A DNA stretch of 9,790 bases from Patescibacteria group bacterium (GTDB lineage: Bacteria > Patescibacteriota > Minisyncoccia > Moranbacterales > UBA1568). The stretch is from contig JAUPWI010000060.1 of NCBI GenBank assembly GCA_030916545.1, positions 1 through 9,790 of the forward strand, read 5' to 3'. A program made the translations under genes and the position numbers. Below the pieces are notes generated by a model, which worked only from the letters and a program-made list of their open reading frames with translations, was not told the origin of the DNA and searched no databases. The first letter of the stretch is position 1, and every line of letters starts with the position of its first letter. This document shows positions 5,032 through 9,790 of this stretch, one piece after another.

Positions 5032-6003
5032 ATGCGCTCATTTTTTACCATAATCTTTGTTCTGATTTCCGCGGGAATGATTTCCGCGGAGGGTGCTTTC
5101 GCGGCTCCTCCTTTGCGCGTGACCGTGAGCCCGCCGCCTGCTGATGTACCACTGGTCACGGACAATGTCGGGCAGCCTTGCCATGTGACGAAGAGCGGAA
5201 GCAAGGATGGGGTGTGTCGGCTTGATTCAGCCTGCGTTGGCGATTTGCTCGGGGTACGCCCGAGCAGTTGCATACAGTCCGGTGGCGAGGAGGTCCTGTG
5301 TTGTTTCGCTCCGAGCGTGCCGGCTCCCGCCGCTGTTCCGGCTGCCGGTGGCTGCAATGGCGGAGGGCGTAACGGGTCGTGTCTCCCGGCCTGTGCCGCT
5401 CCGGGCGACCTCATCGCTCCCGCTGCAGGGTGTTTGGCTGGGGAGTCCTGTTGTGCTGGAGCAGTGCCTGCTGCTGGTCCCGCTGGCGGAGCCGGGGATA
5501 TTGTCGTGCCAAACCCGACCGGCTTCACCTCGCTCGAAGCTTTCTTGACGACAGGTATTCTTCCATGGCTCCAGGGTGTCATCGCCACGCTGGCCCTGGT
5601 CTTTTTCATTATTGGTGCGCTTCTGTATATGACTGGCGGGGCGAGCGAAAACAATATCAAGCAAGGAAAGGCTGCTATGACGGCCGCTCTCATCGGTTTT
5701 GCCATCGCTTTGGCCGCCCCGATGTTTCTCAAGGAGATTTATAGCATTTTCGGAGCCGCTGCCCCGGCTGCCGGGCCGACTTTGGTCGAGATCGCGCTCA
5801 ACGTTTTGAAATTTCTCCTCTCCATCATTGGTATCCTGGGTACTATTCTGTTGGTTGTCAGTGGCTTGGCCTATATAGGTTCCGCCGGAGCGGATGATAA
5901 GGCAAAATCAGCCAAAAAAATGGCTACTTCAGCCATTGTCGGTATCGCGCTCGCCATGGCCGCTCTCATCATCATCCGGCAGATTACGAAGCTGTTCGTA
6001 TAG
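5032..6003 (+). CDS. Tandem VirB2-like pilin protein with two CLIP-like Cys modules
   Basis: A 323-residue precursor with signal peptide 1-24 (AFA-A). The extracytoplasmic part (about 25-160) holds two six-cysteine modules: C50, C62, C68, C80, C90, C91 and C108, C117, C121, C134, C140, C141. Both end in an adjacent Cys pair, with a Pro/Ala linker between them. Two pilin units follow. The first has helices at about 179-201 and 214-238 around loop YMTGGASENNIKQGKAAM. The second has helices at about 258-284 and 297-317 around loop YIGSAGADDKAKSAKK, ending IIIRQITKLF. The topology would be N-out with both Lys-rich loops inside. The Cys spacing resembles the CLIP disulfide fold of arthropod proteins, so three disulfides per module are plausible; common ancestry is not shown. 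It may be a tip, base or adhesin component. It is the last gene of the cluster, 20 nt after the previous stop. Confidence 0.84.
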   Translation: MRSFFTIIFVLISAGMISAEGAFAAPPLRVTVSPPPADVPLVTDNVGQPCHVTKSGSKDGVCRLDSACVGDLLGVRPSSCIQSGGEEVLCCFAPSVPAPAAVPAAGGCNGGGRNGSCLPACAAPGDLIAPAAGCLAGESCCAGAVPAAGPAGGAGDIVVPNPTGFTSLEAFLTTGILPWLQGVIATLALVFFIIGALLYMTGGASENNIKQGKAAMTAALIGFAIALAAPMFLKEIYSIFGAAAPAAGPTLVEIALNVLKFLLSIIGILGTILLVVSGLAYIGSAGADDKAKSAKKMATSAIVGIALAMAALIIIRQITKLFV

Positions 6004-6019
6004 AAAAACCCTTCCAAGC

Positions 6020-6056
6020 AAAGAAAAAAGCGGCTCCACGTGTTACGTGTCGCCGC
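6020..6056 (-). terminator. Intrinsic terminator of the minus-strand operon
   Basis: A hairpin at 6030-6056 has a GCGGC/GCCGC outer stem, a 2x2 mismatch and an inner CACGT/ACGTG stem with a 3-nt loop. On the minus strand it is followed by TTTTTTCTTT (6029-6020). It lies 10 nt past the stop of the 379-residue gene. On the plus strand the tail is only CTTTG, so it would stop the converging pilin transcript less well. Confidence 0.85.
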
Positions 6057-6066
6057 CTTTGAAGTC

Positions 6067-7206
6067 TTAGCGTACTGAAGCTATCGGCCCTGTGTGGAGC
6101 CGGATATAGACGATATGTTTATCGCCGTCAATCCCATATGCCCCCACTATTGTCGGAGTCAGATTGAGTGCGACGTTGAAACACCCGTCTTCTCCGGCCG
6201 TAGCCTTGTCACCTGGTAGTGAACCATTGAGTGTGAGTGCCCAACCCTTCTCCATCCCGGCGAATGGGAGTTTTTCCCCGTTCGTGTCGATGGTTTTTCC
6301 GTTGAGATTGCTCTCACCACGCGACTGGCTCACTTTGTGAATGAGTCGGATCACCTCTCCCTTGGTGATCGTGTAGTGGTACGCTTTTCCCGCTTCGAAG
6401 CCGCAGAGGGTCTGTGGATCTGTGAGCGAGTTGAGCGTATAGGCCATTACGTTTCCGGCGATAACCGCCTTGGCCTGTTGGAGGAGTGGGCCGGATCTGG
6501 TCGCTATTGCCCGGAGTTCCATCCGCTCTGTGTCGCTGAGCGGCATATCTTTTTTTGCTTCGAGCTCTTTAGCGCGAGCAAGATCTCTCCTTTCTTGGTC
6601 TGCATCCAGCAATCGCTGGGCGACGTCCTGCTCTGGCGTGATACTGAACGATCGGAAGGGGTCGAACCCGATGACACTTCTCCTCTGTGCCGGCGACATC
6701 AGACTGACTGCGCCGATGGTTATTGCTACGACGGCGATGCCTATGGCGTACTTCTTGTACCACTTGGCATCCAGTGTGAATGCCCAGCTGACGAGGCCGA
6801 GTACCGTGAGGGCGCTGATGATGAGGATTGCCCCGCCCGGATTCTCTTTGACCGGTACGATACCGAGCGTGAGGAGGAAGAGAGAGGCGAAGAGTGCCGC
6901 ATGAACGCAGAACTTTTTCCACGTCTCGAGCGCTGCTACCGGCTTGAAGCCCGAGAGCTTAGCGCCCGCAGCGATACCGGCGAGGTACAGTGGCTGGAAG
7001 CCGATGTACGCGATCACCAGTACCATCGGGACGATCAGGGTGATGTTGATACCCTGGTGCCCGGTAGCGTTCAGAGCCAAGGCTACGAGGCCCATGAGCA
7101 ACAAGGTGACGGCTATCCGGGTATACAACCCCCGGTACCAATTGTTGAGGTCGATCGACCTCGCTTGGACCTGTGCAGACAGTCCGCGATAAATCAGTTC
7201 AAGCAT
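6067..7206 (-). CDS. Unrecognised membrane protein: five helices, helical stalk, C-terminal domain
   Basis: I do not recognise the family. The 379-residue protein has a basic N-terminus, then five hydrophobic segments at about 31-47, 54-79, 99-117, 125-143 and 153-170. A charged, probably coiled-coil stretch follows at about 190-250 (EQDVAQRLLDADQERRDLARAKEL and on; many Glu, Arg, Lys, Ala). The C-terminal part (about 260-379) looks beta-rich and contains C268 and C342, which could pair if it lies outside. By the positive-inside rule and an odd helix count, N-in/C-out is likely. The start at 7206 has an AGGGGAAGGG purine tract just upstream and begins 13 nt after the stop of the 267-residue gene, so the two form an operon; they may act as partners. 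A wall- or pilus-linked role is only suggested by position. Confidence 0.8.
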   Translation of the reverse strand: MLELIYRGLSAQVQARSIDLNNWYRGLYTRIAVTLLLMGLVALALNATGHQGINITLIVPMVLVIAYIGFQPLYLAGIAAGAKLSGFKPVAALETWKKFCVHAALFASLFLLTLGIVPVKENPGGAILIISALTVLGLVSWAFTLDAKWYKKYAIGIAVVAITIGAVSLMSPAQRRSVIGFDPFRSFSITPEQDVAQRLLDADQERRDLARAKELEAKKDMPLSDTERMELRAIATRSGPLLQQAKAVIAGNVMAYTLNSLTDPQTLCGFEAGKAYHYTITKGEVIRLIHKVSQSRGESNLNGKTIDTNGEKLPFAGMEKGWALTLNGSLPGDKATAGEDGCFNVALNLTPTIVGAYGIDGDKHIVYIRLHTGPIASVR

Positions 7207-7219
7207 TTCCCTTCCCCTT

Positions 7220-8023
7220 TCAGAATGGTTTGGTTGTGGCCAGAATCTCGATGCACCCGATTATGGCGCAGATGGCCAGAATGAAGTAAATTAAGGTATA
7301 AGGCCTCTTGTTGAGCAGCCACCCTAGGAACCCGAGCCGACGCTTGCGCCCGAGCTCTTGTTCCCATTGGGCAACCTTGACACTCGTTTTTTTTACGAGC
7401 TGGTCGTAGTTCTTTACACCAAGTGCTTTGAAGAGGGCTGCTTTTGTAGCATCGGTCCCTTCTTGGCCGCCCTGTTTGAGCTTGGAGAAGACATCTCTGG
7501 CGGTTTGCCAGTGAGATTTCTCCAGGAGGGCCCCGGTGACTAGCAGCATCGTTTCTCCATCCGTGAAGCCGTCTACAAAGCCGCTTTCTCGCTTTCCTTG
7601 TCGAAGGATGCATTCGCCGAGCCTCTTGAGGAGGAGGACTCTCGGGTCACGATCGGTATATGCTACCGGTGGATCCGTCGTCACTTTCTCCTTGAAGACA
7701 ATCTTTCCTGCTTCCATCAAGGGTTGTCCATCCGGCCCGAGCATCGCAACCATCTCTTTCGTACTTCCAGGAGATGGCAACTGCATTTTACCGAGCACCT
7801 GCCTGAAGCGATTTCTCCGGTCGCCGATGTGGATGAGGAAGGCCTCCACGGCATCGCGAATGTCCCCTTCGAGAGTATTCATGAGGGAAATCATGATCGC
7901 CTCGTCGTCGAGGGAGAAACCAAGCCAGCCGGTAAATTGCTGCTTAGCCCCGTCCTTGAGGAGGTCACCGGCGAACTTGATGGCTTCACCGGCTCCGAAT
8001 GCGCTTTTTATCCAACCTAACAT
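7220..8023 (-). CDS. Unrecognised C-terminally anchored protein, first gene of the operon
   Basis: I do not recognise the family. The 267-residue protein has an amphipathic, Ala/Gly-rich N-terminus (MLGWIKSAFGAGEAIKFAGD), a long soluble helical region, a charged stretch before the membrane (EQELGRKRRL, 221-230) and one hydrophobic helix at about 242-258 just before the C-terminus. It has no signal peptide, so it is probably a cytoplasmic protein held by a C-terminal anchor. The start at 8023 was chosen because AAGGAG (8035-8030) sits 6 nt upstream; the longer open frame to 8125 crosses the transcription start and lacks an RBS. It is the promoter-proximal gene of a two-gene operon with a long leader of about 100 nt. 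The ordered domains GFTDGETMLLVTGALL (152-167) and WQTARDVFSKLK (172-183) look like helical repeats, but no repeat family is clear. Confidence 0.82.
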   Translation of the reverse strand: MLGWIKSAFGAGEAIKFAGDLLKDGAKQQFTGWLGFSLDDEAIMISLMNTLEGDIRDAVEAFLIHIGDRRNRFRQVLGKMQLPSPGSTKEMVAMLGPDGQPLMEAGKIVFKEKVTTDPPVAYTDRDPRVLLLKRLGECILRQGKRESGFVDGFTDGETMLLVTGALLEKSHWQTARDVFSKLKQGGQEGTDATKAALFKALGVKNYDQLVKKTSVKVAQWEQELGRKRRLGFLGWLLNKRPYTLIYFILAICAIIGCIEILATTKPF

Positions 8024-8131
8024 GGTGTTCTCCTTTTCAGTTTTCAATGCGCGGGTGTTGCCTGACGCGCGGACTTTTGATGATATCGGTGTCTGGATTT
8101 CTCCTTTCACCATTCCAATTTGCAACTTTTT

Positions 8132-8160
8132 ATTATAGCAAAAAATACTTTAAAAGTCAA
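8132..8160 (-). promoter_or_regulatory. Sigma-70 promoter of the minus-strand operon
   Basis: On the minus strand the -35 is TTGACT (8160-8155) and the -10 is TATAAT (8137-8132), with a 17-bp spacer ending TGC (extended -10). This is close to consensus. Transcription would begin near 8125, leaving a leader of about 100 nt. That leader holds an extra AAAGGAGAA with no ATG behind it (8107-8099), the inverted repeat GCGCG/CGCGC (8070-8066 and 8053-8049), and then the true AAGGAG. Confidence 0.9.
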
Positions 8161-8188
8161 TACCGCAATGAGGAGAATCGGCGGGCTG

Positions 8189-8208
8189 ATGATCGAAATT
8201 TCAATCAT
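8189..8208. promoter_or_regulatory. 20-bp imperfect palindrome between divergent promoters
   Basis: ATGATCGAAATTTCAATCAT is a dyad with one mismatched base pair, centred at 8198/8199. It starts 29 bp upstream of the minus -35 box and ends 32 bp before the plus extended -10. The size and symmetry fit a dimeric regulator site, but no regulator gene is in the window. Confidence 0.4.
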
Positions 8209-8240
8209 AAACCCAAAAAATGCGTATTCGGGCCATATTG

Positions 8241-8249
8241 TGATATACT
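8241..8249 (+). promoter_or_regulatory. Extended -10 promoter of the AlkD-type gene
   Basis: TGATATACT is TGn plus TATACT. The hexamer at the ideal -35 place is poor (TGCGTA). Transcription would start near 8256, about 25 nt before the ATG at 8281. Confidence 0.65.
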
Positions 8250-8280
8250 GGCGGAGATAAGCCTTCATTTCTACTGAATT

Positions 8281-8994
8281 ATGACTGCTGGGCATGTGAT
8301 TGGAGAACTCAATTTAGCTTCAGATAAGGAAAAATCAGTCATTTTGGCTCGGTTTTTCAAAACGGGCCCGGGAGAATATGGCGAAGGGGACCGCTTCCTT
8401 GGGGTGACAGTCCCGAAACAGCGGATTATAGCTAAGAAATATCGAGATCTTCCTCTCGGGGAGGTGGAAAAGCTGTTGATAAGCTCCTGGCACGAGCATC
8501 GTCTGACCGGGCTTCTGATACTGACGTATCGCTTTCCGGAATCAGAATTGGCTCAAAAAAGGGAAATATTCGATTTTTACCTCTCCCACACGACCCACAT
8601 CAACAATTGGGACCTGGTCGACGCGACAGCACCCGGCATCGTCGGTGCGTATTTGGTGGAATCGGGCTTAGATATCAGTCTTTTGCGGCATTTGGCAAGA
8701 AGTTCGTCGCTCTGGGAGCGCCGTATTGCCATTGTTTCAACTTTTGCCTGGATTAGGAAGGGGAGACAACAAGAATGCTTTGAAATAGCAGAAATCCTTC
8801 TTCATGATCATCAGGATTTGATTCAGAAGGCCACTGGCTGGATGCTGCGTGAGGTCGGGAAGCGATGCGATGAGAAGGTTCTCCGAGACTTCCTTGATCG
8901 TCACGCGAGTGGTATGCCGCGCACCATGCTTCGATACGCCATCGAGCGGTTTCCGGAGTCGGTTCGACAGAAATATCTGCGGAAGAAGGAGTAG
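8281..8994 (+). CDS. AlkD-type DNA alkylation repair glycosylase
   Basis: A 237-residue all-helical protein of the DNA_alkylation (ALK/HEAT-like repeat) family. These enzymes excise positively charged N3- and N7-alkylated purines by a non-base-flipping mechanism. The N-terminal signature FFKTGPGEYGEGDRFLGVTVPKQR (residues 25-48) is characteristic. Residues matching the Bacillus cereus AlkD active site are present at nearly the same numbers: Trp110 and Asp114 in NNWDLVD, Arg148 in WERR, and Trp187 in KATGWMLREVGKR. Length equals that of the well-studied enzyme, so it looks complete and active. The ATG has no Shine-Dalgarno site, and a short leader follows the extended -10 at 8241-8249. It stands alone between unrelated genes. 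A structural, catalytically dead paralogue is unlikely given these residues. Confidence 0.93.
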   Translation: MTAGHVIGELNLASDKEKSVILARFFKTGPGEYGEGDRFLGVTVPKQRIIAKKYRDLPLGEVEKLLISSWHEHRLTGLLILTYRFPESELAQKREIFDFYLSHTTHINNWDLVDATAPGIVGAYLVESGLDISLLRHLARSSSLWERRIAIVSTFAWIRKGRQQECFEIAEILLHDHQDLIQKATGWMLREVGKRCDEKVLRDFLDRHASGMPRTMLRYAIERFPESVRQKYLRKKE

Positions 8995-9025
8995 CGAGAA
9001 AACCCCTCCCTTTTGTATCGCGGTA

Positions 9026-9054
9026 TTGCTTTTTGGCTTAGAATCTGCTATAAT
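9026..9054 (+). promoter_or_regulatory. Sigma-70 promoter upstream of the lysozyme-like gene
   Basis: TTGCTT (9026-9031), a 17-bp spacer ending TGC, and TATAAT (9049-9054) form a near-consensus extended promoter. Transcription should begin near 9061, so the hairpin at 9070-9106 would be the first structure on the transcript. Confidence 0.9.
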
Positions 9055-9069
9055 GGAGATACAAATGAG

Positions 9070-9116
9070 AAGGCGGGTGACCTGTATTGAGAGAGGTTCC
9101 CGCCTTTTCCTTTGTT
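9070..9116 (+). ncRNA. Leader hairpin with terminator form, just after the start of transcription
   Basis: AAGGCGGG (9070-9077) pairs with CCCGCCTT (9099-9106), then ACCT (9080-9083) pairs with AGGT (9094-9097) across a small internal loop, leaving a 10-nt loop GTATTGAGAG. The stem is followed by TTTTCCTTTGTTTT. It begins about 9 nt into the transcript, so it could be an attenuator, a short stable RNA, or a 5' mRNA cap structure. In-frame ATGs at 9053 and 9065 would make part of it coding (adding 27 or 23 residues), but 9053 overlaps the -10 box and the added N-terminus looks artificial. No known riboswitch is recognised. Confidence 0.55.
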
Positions 9117-9133
9117 TTAGCACCAAAATCAAT

Positions 9134-9763
9134 ATGAAAACATCACGACATCCAGTGAAAAAAACAGAGAGATTTTTTTTGAGCGAACACACGCTGGTTT
9201 CGACGGATTTTTTCTTCGCGATCGTCGTTTCTCTCGGTTTGGGAATCGCCTGGCTGCTGATCGCCGATACCCAGTCGATTGCTCGGGAATATGATGCGTT
9301 GAATCATCCGTATACGATGAGGGCGGGAGATGCGGCCTTGGAGAAGCGCGTCCAAAGGCTCACGAAGGGATTTCCCCTCGAGCGCATGGCGCCGTATATC
9401 TCGGAACAGAATGAGGATACGGCCGCTTTCATCGTCGGTATCGCCAAGAAGGAGAGTAATTGGGGAAAGCGGGTGCCAAAAAAAGCAGGAAAGGATTGCT
9501 ATAATTACTGGGGGTATCGGGGAAAGGGTGAAAATGTGACCTGGGATGGGTATACCTGCTTCGAGACTCCGAGGGAAGCGATTCGTACCGTTGGAAAACG
9601 GATCGATACCCTGGTGTCGGAGCACGACCTCGATACGCCGCGCGAAATGGTGGTGTGGAAATGCGGCTGGAACTGTGACGGACATGGAAGCGCCAGTGTC
9701 GAAAAGTGGATCAGGGATGTCGAGTATTATTATCGAAAGGTGAAGAAGGAAGGGAGCTCATAG
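9134..9763 (+). CDS. Membrane-anchored lysozyme-like (SLT/glucosaminidase-type) protein
   Basis: A 209-residue protein with a basic N-terminus and one uncleaved-looking hydrophobic helix at about 25-43 (FFFAIVVSLGLGIAWLLIA), so most of it should face outside. A helical stretch (48-95) is followed by a compact domain with FIVGIAKKESNWGK (99-112). Glu107 is the likely catalytic acid in the lysozyme/SLT superfamily manner, followed by YNYWGYRG and TPREAI (145-150). Four cysteines (C122, C142, C177, C181) could form two disulfides. The lysozyme-fold assignment rests on the motif pattern, not on a database hit, and the bond cut is unknown (endo-N-acetylglucosaminidase or transglycosylase are both possible). 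The start at 9134 was chosen over the upstream in-frame ATGs because it follows the leader hairpin and gives a normal signal-anchor N-terminus. No Shine-Dalgarno sequence is seen. Confidence 0.78.
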   Translation: MKTSRHPVKKTERFFLSEHTLVSTDFFFAIVVSLGLGIAWLLIADTQSIAREYDALNHPYTMRAGDAALEKRVQRLTKGFPLERMAPYISEQNEDTAAFIVGIAKKESNWGKRVPKKAGKDCYNYWGYRGKGENVTWDGYTCFETPREAIRTVGKRIDTLVSEHDLDTPREMVVWKCGWNCDGHGSASVEKWIRDVEYYYRKVKKEGSS

Positions 9764-9777
9764 GAGCAGAGCTCTTC
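9754..9777 (+). terminator. Weak inverted repeat at the end of the lysozyme-like gene
   Basis: GAGCTC at 9754-9759 and GAGCTC at 9769-9774 can pair across the stop codon with a 9-nt loop, followed by TTC. The stem overlaps the gene's end and the tail has few T residues, so terminator activity is uncertain. The window stops 13 nt later. Confidence 0.25.
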
Positions 9778-9790
9778 TTGAAGATCGGAA

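Noticed and set aside
5019..5732. Minus-strand frame of 237 codons opposite the tandem pilin gene
   Set aside because: It is a Pro/Ala/Arg-rich shadow of the GC-rich linkers of the plus gene, without motifs.
6337..7284. Plus-strand frame of 315 codons opposite the membrane protein
   Set aside because: Its product is rich in Glu, Arg and Cys with no domain pattern. It also runs through the minus-strand RBS, and the minus frame has real transmembrane segments.
8107..8295. Short hydrophobic minus-strand frame in the divergent gap
   Set aside because: It would start inside the alkD-type gene and cover both promoters and the palindrome, and it has no RBS.

Overview
The window most likely comes from a bacterium of the Candidate Phyla Radiation (Patescibacteria). 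The reasons are indirect. It carries a cluster of small two-helix VirB2-like (T4SS_pilin family) proteins of the kind common in those genomes. It has an orphan sugar-type binding lipoprotein, short intergenic gaps, many genes without a Shine-Dalgarno site, and membrane genes I cannot assign. No rRNA or ribosomal marker is present, so the placement is an inference.

Left edge (1-407): the first 35 codons of a serine site-specific recombinase leave the window on the minus strand. A complete tRNA-Ser(CGA) with encoded CCA lies on the same strand, its 3' end facing the recombinase. Three short palindromes with 3-nt loops surround the tRNA. This looks like one boundary of an integrated element that would extend to the left.

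Centre (408-6003, plus strand): a class I SAM methyltransferase is followed by a probable envelope/pilus cluster. It contains a family-1 solute-binding lipoprotein, a protein joining a VirB2-like pilin unit to a VirB1-like lytic transglycosylase, two single-unit pilins, a strong terminator, a further pilin with a two-Cys N-terminal segment, and a larger protein with two pilin units behind two CLIP-like six-cysteine modules. Six copies of the pilin unit occur in five genes. Only the third gene of the pilin series (3943-4308) has a perfect Shine-Dalgarno sequence, and it is followed at once by a terminator, so it is the best candidate for the abundant subunit. No VirB4, VirB6 or VirD4 homologue lies in the window.

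Right of centre (6067-8160, minus strand): a two-gene operon of unrecognised membrane proteins is driven by an almost perfect sigma-70 promoter and ends in a terminator that sits between it and the converging pilin cluster. An imperfect 20-bp palindrome lies between this promoter and the divergent one.

Right end (8281-9790, plus strand): an AlkD-type DNA glycosylase with the family's key active-site residues, then a strong promoter whose transcript would begin with a terminator-like hairpin, then a membrane-anchored lysozyme-like protein. The peptidoglycan-cutting fusion, the pilins and the solute-binding lipoprotein fit a model of a surface pilus crossing and remodelling the wall, but the window does not prove this.
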